A model generated the notes under the pieces. It was not told where the DNA came from, did no database searches, and saw only the letters and a list, made by a program, of their open reading frames with translations. This document shows, piece by piece, positions 39,209 through 48,256 of a DNA stretch of 64,000 nt. Within the stretch, counting starts at the first letter, position 1, and each line of letters starts with the position of its first letter. Source of the DNA: G963677325 sp963810555 (GTDB lineage Bacteria; Bacteroidota; Bacteroidia; Bacteroidales; Prolixibacteraceae); contig CAWENX010000021.1 of NCBI GenBank assembly GCA_963810555.1, positions 62,001-126,000 of the forward strand, written 5' to 3'. A program made the translations under genes and the position numbers.

Positions 39209-41089
39209 TTATTCAACAACCAATCTTTTAAACTTAGGTGATCTTACACTGTATTTTAAATCAATATCTTTCTTTTCAGCGGGTTTTAACTGAAAATCCC
39301 AAATAATTTTACCGGTCGTCGGATCAAGTTTTCCATTAGAAATATTGAGGGGATTTACTTCGATCTCTTCCAAAGTTGATACCGGAATCTGATCAATGAT
39401 CGACAGGTTAATATTTTGCTGTTTGTTGTTCTTCACACTTATCAACCATGATTTGGTTTCCTCTTTTTTATTTCCTAAAAATTGTCTTGTGGTAAATTGT
39501 TTTTGAATTAAACGATTGACCGAAACTCCCTTATCCTTACCAAGTGAAACTTTAAGCGTATCTGCCATGTATCTTACGTCGAGTAACGTTTTACCGGTAT
39601 AAGTATCCTCGAAAAATACATTTGCTTCACCTTCCAGAAGGTTATATTTTTCCCAATCGACAATTTCAGCAAGTAGATAAGCGCTTTTATCAATTTTGGG
39701 AGTGCTGTAATACTGGTAATTAGCCGGTAGTGAATAATTCTCGATTTCAACTGTCAGGCTTTTCCCATTTGAAGGAATTGAATAAGGAGTTTTTATATCA
39801 AATTCCACTGTTGTCTGATTAGATGTTTGCTCAATTTCAATGGGAATACTTTTAACAACAGGACTTTTTATCTCTCTGTTGTTTTGTCGATTAATTGTTG
39901 AAACTCCAGCCACTTTTCCTGACAATGCTTTTTGTACACCGTACCCAACTACTACAACTTCACCAAGACTTTGAGAATCCTCCTCTAAAACGATATCGAT
40001 TTGGGGATTACTAATTGGCAATTCCTTCGGTTTCATCCCCACAAACGAAGCTACCAGATTACCGCTGTTTTGGGGAACTGACAACGAATAAAATCCATTC
40101 CTGTCAGATATTGTTCCGATTGAAGTCCCTTTTATCATGACAGTAACGCCCGGTAATGGCTGATTTTTAGTATCATATATATGCCCGCTTACCTGTGAGA
40201 CTGAACTATTATAGGAAGGAGGAGCGGAGGTGTAATCAAGATAATAAGTTTTTAAATCTCTAAAAGTACCCGATGAATTTGGATCTGCCGAGGACAGTTT
40301 AAGTTTTACATTATTCCAGTCCTCATTCGTATTCTGATGAATATTGGCTTTATAGGCTAAATTTGCAGGCTGTTCAATATTTTTTACTCTAAGATCATAT
40401 GAGGGAAGCCATCCGGCATTGTTCACTACATACCTGATTTCAAAGGTTGCCTTTGTATTTGATTTAAACTCAACGGTTACCAGAATTTCGCCTGTTGGCT
40501 GATCTTTTTTATTGGATAGGATATTAAGCTGATTAGTAATCTTGTCAAGGTCTTTTGTAAGTAGTTCTATAGTATTATTCCTGTCAATTTCTTTTAATTT
40601 GATAGCTGTTAATTTGTCTGTGAAATAACCATCGGCCTCCTTAAGAGAAGTCATACTTGTTCCTGTATTTGCTCCCCCAATTGTGTGATTAGCCTTTAAA
40701 AAAGACTGCTCTTCATTTAATACTTCGAGGTATGCCTTTTCAAGATTTATCTTTTTCTCAATTTCCTTTTTATTAATGGATAATTGTTCAATTTCGTTTG
40801 ATTTATTCTCTTTCGAAAGGAAATTCAGTTGGTGATTAACCGAAAGCACCGTTAAATCTCCCTTAACATTTACGCTAATACTTTTGGCATCTATGTAAGG
40901 AGAGAGATTTATGAACTTAAGCGTCCTTCTTCCCGCAGTCACATCAACTGTTTTAGACCTTGCAATTTGTGCTCCGTTAAAATAGACTGTCACTTCACTG
41001 ATGTCTGTTTTAACTTCCGTTTCCTGATTGGGTTGGCCAAACAGATTTAGAGTTAAACTACATAATAGCAAGGCAGTTAGATTTTTCAT
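39209..41089 (-). CDS. DUF4139 (MuiA-like) protein with inserted carboxypeptidase-regulatory/SusC-plug-like segment
   Basis: 626 residues, exported (signal peptide ending LFGQP). DUF4140 N-terminus (SEVTVYFNGAQIARSKTVDV, residues 31-95), a coiled coil (about 96-195), DUF4139 beginning at about 200 (FEIRYVVNNAGWLPSYDLRV), and its C-terminal half from about 420 to the end (LAEIVDWEKYNLLEGEANVF, LKPAEKKDIDLKYSVRSPKF). Residues about 299-400 are foreign to this fold: a CarboxypepD_reg-like domain (VSGHIYDTKNQPLPGVTVMI) followed by GEVVVVGYGVQKALSGKVAG, which resembles the start of a TonB-receptor plug. Function unknown; MuiA relates to mucoidy in Azotobacter only by name transfer. Single gene. 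Confidence 0.88.
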   Translation of the reverse strand: MKNLTALLLCSLTLNLFGQPNQETEVKTDISEVTVYFNGAQIARSKTVDVTAGRRTLKFINLSPYIDAKSISVNVKGDLTVLSVNHQLNFLSKENKSNEIEQLSINKKEIEKKINLEKAYLEVLNEEQSFLKANHTIGGANTGTSMTSLKEADGYFTDKLTAIKLKEIDRNNTIELLTKDLDKITNQLNILSNKKDQPTGEILVTVEFKSNTKATFEIRYVVNNAGWLPSYDLRVKNIEQPANLAYKANIHQNTNEDWNNVKLKLSSADPNSSGTFRDLKTYYLDYTSAPPSYNSSVSQVSGHIYDTKNQPLPGVTVMIKGTSIGTISDRNGFYSLSVPQNSGNLVASFVGMKPKELPISNPQIDIVLEEDSQSLGEVVVVGYGVQKALSGKVAGVSTINRQNNREIKSPVVKSIPIEIEQTSNQTTVEFDIKTPYSIPSNGKSLTVEIENYSLPANYQYYSTPKIDKSAYLLAEIVDWEKYNLLEGEANVFFEDTYTGKTLLDVRYMADTLKVSLGKDKGVSVNRLIQKQFTTRQFLGNKKEETKSWLISVKNNKQQNINLSIIDQIPVSTLEEIEVNPLNISNGKLDPTTGKIIWDFQLKPAEKKDIDLKYSVRSPKFKRLVVE

Positions 41090-41651
41090 TACTTATTTAT
41101 TTAAGTGGTTAGTTTTGATTGCAGCTTAAAATATATTTGATATAAATGTAAGAAAATATCAACACAATAGAACAGGTGCTTTCTATTTCAGGCCAATTTA
41201 AAATGGTATGACATTTCAAACCTATCCACAAAATACAAATTTCTATCCAATTTCCAAAATAAGGATAGATGCCCTGGATTTTACATGGATTAGTGAGCCT
41301 TCAGGTAGTTTAATTGTAATAAGAACATTAGGTGTTCTGCCGTCAAGAACAAAGTTAAAAAGTTGATCTTATAAAGAATATACATCGATCTCTTTCCCGG
41401 ATCTGTCCGAACGAAATTAAGGTTGTTATAATTTTAGAAGTCCAGGGTTCTCTGTTTCTCCGGCAATACTACTTTTTGTTATATCGCACGTAACAACTTC
41501 ACTCCTTTAACAGTATTTTATCGGAGTAAATTCAGTTTTTGAATAGTTATATTTGTACAAGAACAGGATAAATACTGTAGAAGTACTGAAGAAGGTACGA
41601 ATAAAGTACGATTTTAGCAAGTAAAAATCAATAATTTAAAAGTGGGAATTC
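41090..41651. other. Intergenic region
   Basis: About 560 AT-rich bases between the DUF4139 gene and the helical protein, with no credible gene. Holds the degenerate 11-bp repeat at 41573-41610. Confidence 0.5.
41573..41610. repeat. Degenerate tandem repeat of about 11 bp
   Basis: TACTG at 41573 and 41584, TACG at 41596 and 41607: spacing 11, 12, 11. Weaker than the copies at 15306 and 55657, and without a clear inverted half. Confidence 0.4.
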
Positions 41652-42338
41652 TTATTTTTTTTCAGTGACCGGCAAGGTGAGTTTTTCCATGATTTCGGGA
41701 TCGTCCTTCAGGCGGGCGGCAGCGGCTTTATGAACGACCCTCATCAACTTGTAAAGTTTATTCAGACTGTTCATGCGCGCTTCATGCAAGGTGCTTTTTT
41801 TGTTGTCCCAGTCAAGGATTTCCCTGCGCTTGTCCTGAATTTTACTGTACAATTCTTCGATCTCTTTAAAGTTTTTTTGGGGACATCTTACGGCCAACAG
41901 ATCATATTTTTTCGTCCGGATTAATTTAATAAAATCATCAAGACAGTGAAGGAGTTCTTCGTAATCATGAGTTGCATGTTCCACTTCGCAATAACCGTAA
42001 GCCTCCCACATTCTCGAGTCGTGAGGGAAAGCTTTCTGAATGTAATATCTGAAATCCTGGAACACAATCTGAACATCATTAATCAGGCTGTTCAACTCTT
42101 CATGCATTTTTTGGGCGAAAAGGTCAACCTCCAGCCCGGCCGGACGTATACGGGATTTAAAATAAGCGGCCTTGAACCGGAAAAGGAAATCGCTGTCCAG
42201 CTCGGCAGAATAGCCCTGCAGATCGGTGAAATGCGTTTTAAGGTTTTTGTTAAAACGTGAAGCTATTTTCAGCAATTCACTTTCGGTGTATGGAAATTTT
42301 TCAGGCATTTCACTATTTTGACCCAACGATTTGATCAT
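41652..42338 (-). CDS. Alpha-helical protein of unknown function
   Basis: 228 residues, soluble (no signal peptide or membrane helix), strongly helical and charged, with several aromatic-rich helices (FQDFRYYIQKAFPHDSRMWE, YGYCEVEHATHDYEELLHCL). I do not recognise a family and see no catalytic motif; it looks like a helical bundle. The ATG at 42338 starts MIKSLGQNSEMPEK. Monocistronic, with divergent neighbour on the right. Confidence 0.7.
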   Translation of the reverse strand: MIKSLGQNSEMPEKFPYTESELLKIASRFNKNLKTHFTDLQGYSAELDSDFLFRFKAAYFKSRIRPAGLEVDLFAQKMHEELNSLINDVQIVFQDFRYYIQKAFPHDSRMWEAYGYCEVEHATHDYEELLHCLDDFIKLIRTKKYDLLAVRCPQKNFKEIEELYSKIQDKRREILDWDNKKSTLHEARMNSLNKLYKLMRVVHKAAAARLKDDPEIMEKLTLPVTEKK

Positions 42339-42587
42339 TACATTTTTTCTTCATCAGAATCTTCTGAAATTTAACCTGTTGCTCCTCTTTTTGTCCAAGG
42401 AGAGAGAAAATTTATCTCCCATTAATTCTTTATACTTAAAAATACGCACATTGTTTCCTTAAATACTAAGCGGAAAGAAAGTAATTAAATTTAAGAAAAA
42501 TAATATGAAAAGTCAATTAATATTTTTGAATTCTCTTTAAAAAGATTCGTTATGCCTAATTTAGCGGTTTCAATTTTGCAGAATTCT

Positions 42588-43451
42588 ATGAAGAATACGA
42601 TTAAAAATTTTATCAATCTTGTAAAGTTTGAGCATACCTTATTTGCATTGCCTTTTGCATTGATAGGATTTTTTCTTGCCACGAGGCCTGGCACGGATCA
42701 TTTATCGGTTATATTATTGATTAAAGTTCTGGCCTGCATGGTGTTTGCGAGGAATGCGGCGATGGGTTTCAACCGTTATCTTGACCGGAAATTTGACGCT
42801 GCCAATCCGCGAACTGCAAGACGTGAAATTCCGGCAGGAGTAATATCCCCGGGTAGAGCCCTTGTTTTTGTAATTCTGAATTCTTTATTGTTTATTGTTG
42901 TATGCTGGTTTATCAACGAGCTCTGTTTTTATTTGTCAGCTGTGGCATTGTTTGTTATTTTAGGTTACAGCTATACGAAACGGATTACTCCGCTAAGTCA
43001 TTTTGTTCTCAGCACCAGTCTGGCCCTTGCACCCATTGGTGCCTATATTGCGGTAACCGGTAAATTTGCTTTGGAGCCGATATTGATTTCGGTTATCGTA
43101 TTTTTCTGGGTCAGCGGTTTTGATATTATTTATGCCTGTCAGGATATAAACTTTGACCGTGAATACAAACTAAAAAGCATTCCGGCAATCATTGAGGTGC
43201 GAAAAGCCCTTCAATTCTCGGGATTTGTTCACTTTCTGAGCGCCTTATTTGTAATCGCCGCGGGGATTGCCATCGGCGGCGGATGGCTCTACTGGGCAGG
43301 GGCGGCGATTTTTACAGGATTGCTGCTGTTTCAGCACCTGATTGTAAAACATGATGATCTGAGCAGGGTAAATCTTTCTTTTTTCACCACCAACGGGATT
43401 GCCAGCATTATTTATGCTGTTTTTGTAATCGCCTCGCTGTATTTGGATTAA
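42588..43451 (+). CDS. UbiA-family prenyltransferase, MqnP/4-hydroxybenzoate polyprenyltransferase-like
   Basis: Integral membrane enzyme (about 287 residues, eight or nine helices) that attaches a polyprenyl tail to an aromatic acid in quinone synthesis. Both Asp-rich sites are visible: NRYLDRKFDAANPRT and YACQDINFDREYKL. The N-terminus FINLVKFEHTLFALPFALIG is typical of the MqnP-like branch used in the futalosine menaquinone route; no other menaquinone genes are near, so the pathway is inferred from family. The frame extends to an ATG at 42552, but a -7-like CAATTTTG lies between the two, so 42588 is preferred. Confidence 0.88.
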   Translation: MKNTIKNFINLVKFEHTLFALPFALIGFFLATRPGTDHLSVILLIKVLACMVFARNAAMGFNRYLDRKFDAANPRTARREIPAGVISPGRALVFVILNSLLFIVVCWFINELCFYLSAVALFVILGYSYTKRITPLSHFVLSTSLALAPIGAYIAVTGKFALEPILISVIVFFWVSGFDIIYACQDINFDREYKLKSIPAIIEVRKALQFSGFVHFLSALFVIAAGIAIGGGWLYWAGAAIFTGLLLFQHLIVKHDDLSRVNLSFFTTNGIASIIYAVFVIASLYLD

Positions 43452-43476
43452 GAAAGGTTATAGCCTACACCCTTTT

Positions 43477-45441
43477 TCAGAATTTATAATTGAACCCGAT
43501 ATTGAACATTTCCTTAAACTGCCATTTGGGTTCGCGATCGATTTCGACACCATCAGCATTCAGTACGGGAAATTTTGTGTTGTAATCGTAAATCAGTTCG
43601 GTTCGGATCATTGCACTGAGATAATGAGTCACCTTCATGGTTAAAGTCTGTTCCCAATCGAAAGAAAATATTTTGAAGGTATGTAGATAATTATTGAAAA
43701 ACTCTTCCCTTGTATCGTACAGGATATTGTCGGTCACTTCTTTATGCCAGGTGCTCTTGACGATCAGACCCGGTTCCCACAGTCTCTTTTTACCGGGTTC
43801 AAGGCCGTAATTTTGAGGATCGACCATTGTAGTATCCCTTACAAAGGTTGTTTTCGAAGTAAGCGGAGAGAGAAACAGTGAAAAATTCTTGTTGGGTTTA
43901 TAGTCCAGACCAATAGCAAAGGTCAGGTAGCCCGGTGCCATGAAAGAAGAAATAGGTTTGGATTTGTCGGGATACTTGTAGCCCGGGGCCATTTGTGTTT
44001 TAAAATCAGCCTCTGCCGAATAGAACCATTTATCAAAAGCTGAGTAACCATAACGGCTTTGAATTTCCAGCTTATCGTCGTTTTTCACAAATCCCTGAGA
44101 AGGCATTTGGGTAACGCCATATCTGAGTTCGGCGCTGTTTTCCCAGCGGGTCTTCTTTTTAGAATAGTTAGCGTTATATTTTCCGAGGAAAAGAAGTGAG
44201 AGGGAACTTTCGCCTCCTTTGGCCCAGTTTGAGAGAGCTGTCTGAGTAAATCCCACGGAACTGTTCCCAAAAAGAGACCAGGGTAAAATTTTCATTTTGG
44301 GAATAGTGATTTTTTTCAATTTGCGTTCCGGTTCCGGCGGATGGAAAGTTATTACCTTTTCCCGGGCTTTTGAAAGTCTTGTAAAGATTACATTATCATC
44401 GATCACAAGTTTCAGGTCCCTTTTACCCTCATTTATTAAAATTACGCTAAGAGAATCGTTCTGAGGGTTTTTAAGATACATTCTGATCGGCTTAACATTC
44501 CTTTCTGATGTCCATATTTCGGTTTCTTCATTGGACAGATTATATAAACGCAAAAGGACCGAATCATTCTCTGCATGGGCAGTCAGATATTTAAGGGCAT
44601 ATTTTAATGAGTCGTTCACATTTTCAACTGCTTTATCATTATAAGCGATAAGCACATTATGGTTGTGATTTTCGATTTGTTTTTGAAGGCTGCTGACTTT
44701 GGAATTTACAAATTCGGTGATGTATTTATTCCGATACGATTTAATGGCCAATTCGCGCCAGTGGACCAATACGGAATCGTTATAGGATTTCCGGTAGGAG
44801 ATATACACCTCATTTCTTAAAGAATCCAGAGAGACACCGCTCAGATCGGGCCTGTATTTAATATTTGAAAAACGTGCATAAAGTTCAGCTTTAAAATCGA
44901 GGGGCATCTGGTAATTATTGTCCCCGAGCAATGTCTTCAAAGGAACCTGAGGAATAATGGGCGCTTTCGAAGTTTCGTAGTTAACAACAACATCGGGTAC
45001 CGGAATATTAATATTATTCAGGCTGTCTCTTATTTGATTCTGAAGACTTTCTATTCTATCGGTGATTTGATTATTCTGAATGTATCCGGGAATGTTTTGA
45101 GTATTTTTTATATCCTGAGGTCGTCTGTCGAAGATATAAACCACCTTATTACCTGAAAGCAGTTTGTGAATATTGACAACCACAGTATCGACGGGATTGT
45201 CTTCCGCGTAATCAAGTAATCCTTTCACTGGCCGCTTATAGGAATTATCCGTCAGGTACCACTCTCCGCATGAATTCAGCAACCTGTTCAGGAACCCGAT
45301 GCTCCATTTGAGTGAATCACTTTTTTGATATTCGCCGGCGATTATCTGAGATTCATTTTCCGGATTAAGATTACGCGCCCGGAGGTTGTTTGTAATAATA
45401 AAAGATGACAGAACAGTCAGCAGGAGAATAGTATTTTTCAT
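43477..45441 (-). CDS. DUF3078 outer-membrane protein
   Basis: About 654 residues. Signal peptide (KNTILLLTVLSSFIITNNLRA); a long N-terminal region of 370 residues including helical/coiled-coil stretches, unrecognised; then DUF3078 in the C-terminal third (FTQTALSNWAKGGESSLSLL, KKTRWENSAELRYGV, KNFSLFLSPLTSKTTFV) ending in a typical barrel strand with a terminal Phe (FNIGFNYKF). ATG 45441 is preferred to the TTG before it. The substrate is unknown; the C-terminal Phe and strand pattern support a BAM-inserted barrel. Confidence 0.85.
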   Translation of the reverse strand: MKNTILLLTVLSSFIITNNLRARNLNPENESQIIAGEYQKSDSLKWSIGFLNRLLNSCGEWYLTDNSYKRPVKGLLDYAEDNPVDTVVVNIHKLLSGNKVVYIFDRRPQDIKNTQNIPGYIQNNQITDRIESLQNQIRDSLNNINIPVPDVVVNYETSKAPIIPQVPLKTLLGDNNYQMPLDFKAELYARFSNIKYRPDLSGVSLDSLRNEVYISYRKSYNDSVLVHWRELAIKSYRNKYITEFVNSKVSSLQKQIENHNHNVLIAYNDKAVENVNDSLKYALKYLTAHAENDSVLLRLYNLSNEETEIWTSERNVKPIRMYLKNPQNDSLSVILINEGKRDLKLVIDDNVIFTRLSKAREKVITFHPPEPERKLKKITIPKMKILPWSLFGNSSVGFTQTALSNWAKGGESSLSLLFLGKYNANYSKKKTRWENSAELRYGVTQMPSQGFVKNDDKLEIQSRYGYSAFDKWFYSAEADFKTQMAPGYKYPDKSKPISSFMAPGYLTFAIGLDYKPNKNFSLFLSPLTSKTTFVRDTTMVDPQNYGLEPGKKRLWEPGLIVKSTWHKEVTDNILYDTREEFFNNYLHTFKIFSFDWEQTLTMKVTHYLSAMIRTELIYDYNTKFPVLNADGVEIDREPKWQFKEMFNIGFNYKF

Positions 45442-45762
45442 CAATAAGAACTTAAGGCTTGAGCGGCGAAAATAGCTAAAAGAGCCCTAAAGAGAAAGTC
45501 AGCATAATGTTTTTAACATTTGCTAACAAAATCAGGTTATTAGACTCTTAGACTATCAGGCTGTTAGAATTTGAATTATGAGTTATGAGATATGAATTAA
45601 GAATTATGAATGATTGTTCCCGATATATCGGGATCAATTGATAATTTATAATCAGCACATCAGCACATCATCACACGAGCGCATCCATCACTTATTGTTC
45701 ATCGTTCATCGGTCATCACTTTCTTCCTTCAGCCTTAAGTCTAATAGCCTAAAAAACATTGC
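45442..45762. other. Intergenic region with short wobbly repeats
   Basis: Contains drifting short repeats (ATTATGAGTTATGAGATATGA near 45574-45594; GTTCATCGTTCATCGGTCATC near 45697-45717) and the palindrome at 45618-45633. No gene seen. Confidence 0.5.
45618..45633. repeat. Perfect 16-bp palindrome
   Basis: TCCCGATATATCGGGA. Resembles the hairpin at 63641-63658, suggesting a dispersed REP-like element. Confidence 0.6.
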
Positions 45763-45770
45763 TATCTTTG
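45763..45770 (+). promoter_or_regulatory. Promoter -7 element for era-der
   Basis: TATCTTTG matches TAnnTTTG and lies 28 bases before the era ATG at 45799. No good -33 element was seen. Confidence 0.5.
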
Positions 45771-45798
45771 TGAAGATTTTTGATTGCCAGTATTCATA

Positions 45799-46683
45799 AT
45801 GACACACAAATCAGGATTCGTTAATATCATAGGAAACCCGAATGTGGGCAAATCCACGCTGATGAATGCACTGGTGGGGGAGAAGCTTTCGATTATCACA
45901 TCGAAAATGCAGACAACCCGGCACAGGATCAAGGGGATTGTCAACGGAGAGGATTTTCAGATTGTATATTCGGATACTCCGGGAATTCTCAGACCGGTGT
46001 ATAAGCTGCAGGAGTCGATGCTAAAATTTGTCGACACGGCCTTGTCTGATGCGGATATATTGCTTTATGTCACAGATGTTGTAGAAGAATTTGATAAAAA
46101 TAAGGCCTATCTTGAAAGGATTATAAATTCGAAAGTTCCGGTAATGCTCCTTATCAATAAAATTGATCTTACAGATCAGCCCAGGTTGATCGAACTGGTT
46201 GAGAAATGGAGTGCGATAATTCCAAAAGCTGAGATAATTCCCATTTCGGCACTTGAGAAATTTAATCTCGATTACGTTTTCAAAAGAATACTGGCTAATC
46301 TTCCCGAAGGGCCTCCTTATTTCTCAAAAGATGAACTGACAGACCGCAATGAACGGTTTTTTGCACAGGAAATTATCCGTGAGAAAATATTGCTGAATTA
46401 TGCAAAAGAAATACCATACTCAGTTGAAGTGACTGTGGAATCATTTAAGAATGAAGAGAAACTTTTGAGAATCGAGGCAGTGATATATGTAGAACGTGAT
46501 ACCCAGAAAGGGATTATTATCGGGCATAAAGGCGATGCGCTTAAAAAAGTAGGAACTGAAGCACGTCTCGAAATGGAGGAGTTTTTTGATAAAAAAGTAT
46601 TTTTGCAGCTTTTTGTTAAAGTGGCTAAAGACTGGAGAAACAGGGATAGCCAGCTACGCAGTTTCGGATATGATGTGCAGTGA
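45799..46683 (+). CDS. era: GTPase Era
   Basis: Binds 16S rRNA and assists 30S maturation. About 294 residues from ATG 45799 (the TTG at 45784 is not needed). GTPase motifs: GNPNVGKST (G1), DTPG (G3), NKID (G4), ISA (G5); effector region TTRHRIKGIV. C-terminal KH domain with IIIGHKGDALKKVGTEARL (GxxG) and typical ending LRSFGYDV. Followed by der on the same strand, 117 bases away; the pairing of these two ribosome-assembly GTPases is common in the phylum. Confidence 0.96.
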   Translation: MTHKSGFVNIIGNPNVGKSTLMNALVGEKLSIITSKMQTTRHRIKGIVNGEDFQIVYSDTPGILRPVYKLQESMLKFVDTALSDADILLYVTDVVEEFDKNKAYLERIINSKVPVMLLINKIDLTDQPRLIELVEKWSAIIPKAEIIPISALEKFNLDYVFKRILANLPEGPPYFSKDELTDRNERFFAQEIIREKILLNYAKEIPYSVEVTVESFKNEEKLLRIEAVIYVERDTQKGIIIGHKGDALKKVGTEARLEMEEFFDKKVFLQLFVKVAKDWRNRDSQLRSFGYDVQ

Positions 46684-46710
46684 AAAGGATATAAAATATA
46701 AAAGTTTCAG

Positions 46711-46726
46711 TCCCGTGCGTGCGGGA
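46711..46726. repeat. Small palindrome between era and der
   Basis: TCCCG and CGGGA arms around TGCGTG. It may be a dispersed palindromic element or a weak attenuator; no T tract follows. Confidence 0.35.
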
Positions 46727-46800
46727 TCAGGTTTTCAGAGTTTCGAAGTTCAAGCTGTAACCCTGGAACATTTTAACTCAGAATCTCTGAAATAATAAAA

Positions 46801-48108
46801 ATGGGCAATATTGTAGCGATAGTAGGAAGGCCAAATGTGGGCAAGTCGACATTTTTTAACCGGATGACAGAATCAAGGCAGGCTATAGTGGATGATATGC
46901 CCGGAGTTACACGTGACAGGATTTACGGTACTGTTGTATGGAACGGAGTTGAATTTTCAATAATAGATACCGGAGGGTATGTTTCGGGATCGGACGATGT
47001 TTTCGAAGAAGAAATCCGGAAGCAGGTTAACCTGGCGATTGAGGAATCCGATCTGATTGTCTTTCTTGTTGATGTGGAGAGCGGGATTGCAGATCTTGAT
47101 AAAGTTGTATTTGACATGCTCAGGCGAAATGATAAACCTGTGATCACTGTCGTCAATAAGGTTGACAATAATCAGAGGAGCCTTGACGCTAATGAATTTT
47201 ATTCTCTTGGTGTTGAAAAATTATTTTGCGTTTCTTCAATTAATGGTTCTGGTACAGGTGATTTGCTTGATGAAATTGTGGAGAAACTACCTAAAAAAGC
47301 TGAAGATGAACCTGATCCTGATATTCCGCGGATAACCATTGTTGGCAGGCCGAATGTTGGGAAATCATCCATTATCAATACATTGGTGGGAGAGGAGCGC
47401 CACGTCGTAACTGAAATTGCAGGTACAACCCGTGATGCAGTAGCCCAGCGTTACAATAAATTTGGCCATGATTTTATTCTGGTTGATACAGCAGGGCTCA
47501 GAAAGAAAACAAAGGTGGCCGAAGATGTTGAATTCTATTCCGTGATGCGGTCCGTCCGTGCAATAGAGAATTCGGATATCAGTGTTTTGGTCATTGATGC
47601 TACAAGAGGGGTTGAAAGCCAGGATGTCAGTATTTTTCATCTTATCCACAGGAACAAAAAAGGAGTGGTTGTGGTGGTGAATAAGTGGGACCTTATCGAG
47701 AAGGATAACCACACGATGAAAAGGTATGAAAAGGATATATTTGAAAAATTTGCCCCTATAACCGACATCCCAGTGGTTTTTACTTCGGCATTGACCAAAC
47801 AGAGGATTCTGAAAGTTTTCGAAGAGGCCATGAAGGTATTTGAGAATAAGAAGAGGCATATCCCGACTTCCAAATTAAATGATTTTCTGTTGCAAACCAT
47901 TGAGGCATATCCACCTCCTTCTTATAAGGGAAAATTCGTTAAAATTAAGTACATTACCCAACTACCGGCGTATGTTCCCAGCTTTGCTTTTTTTTGCAAC
48001 CTACCGCAATATATCAGGGATCCTTACAAGCGTTTTCTGGAAAATAAAATCCGTGGAAATTTTGAATTCACAGGTGTTCCTATTCAGCTATTCTTCCGGC
48101 AGAAATAA
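46801..48108 (+). CDS. der: GTPase Der (EngA)
   Basis: Tandem-GTPase for 50S assembly, 435 residues. First G domain: GRPNVGKST, DTGG, NKVD; second: GRPNVGKSS from about residue 183, DTAGLRKK, NKWD. The C-terminal KH-like domain has PPSYKGKFVKIKYITQ. Length is normal and no lesion is seen. Downstream of era and upstream of a DEAD-box helicase with its own promoter. Confidence 0.97.
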   Translation: MGNIVAIVGRPNVGKSTFFNRMTESRQAIVDDMPGVTRDRIYGTVVWNGVEFSIIDTGGYVSGSDDVFEEEIRKQVNLAIEESDLIVFLVDVESGIADLDKVVFDMLRRNDKPVITVVNKVDNNQRSLDANEFYSLGVEKLFCVSSINGSGTGDLLDEIVEKLPKKAEDEPDPDIPRITIVGRPNVGKSSIINTLVGEERHVVTEIAGTTRDAVAQRYNKFGHDFILVDTAGLRKKTKVAEDVEFYSVMRSVRAIENSDISVLVIDATRGVESQDVSIFHLIHRNKKGVVVVVNKWDLIEKDNHTMKRYEKDIFEKFAPITDIPVVFTSALTKQRILKVFEEAMKVFENKKRHIPTSKLNDFLLQTIEAYPPPSYKGKFVKIKYITQLPAYVPSFAFFCNLPQYIRDPYKRFLENKIRGNFEFTGVPIQLFFRQK

Positions 48109-48124
48109 CTTTATATATAGAAAA

Positions 48125-48157
48125 TTGCAGTTATTAACCAAATATTGCATACCTTTG
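48125..48157 (+). promoter_or_regulatory. Promoter for the DEAD-box helicase
   Basis: TTG (48125-48127), 22 bases, TACCTTTG (48150-48157): an excellent -33/-7 pair. Leader of about 90 bases before ATG 48257, a length compatible with 5' regulation as in cold-inducible helicases, but no specific element was recognised. Confidence 0.7.
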
Positions 48158-48256
48158 CACCACTTTTTAAAACATAGATAATTAATAATTTATACAAATA
48201 ATAACGCGGTCAATTACTTCCCCCAAGATATTTAAATCCGCGACAAACAATTACAA

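Noticed and set aside
47365..47859. 164-codon antisense open frame within der
   Set aside because: Der is a clear complete GTPase; the antisense product has no recognisable feature.
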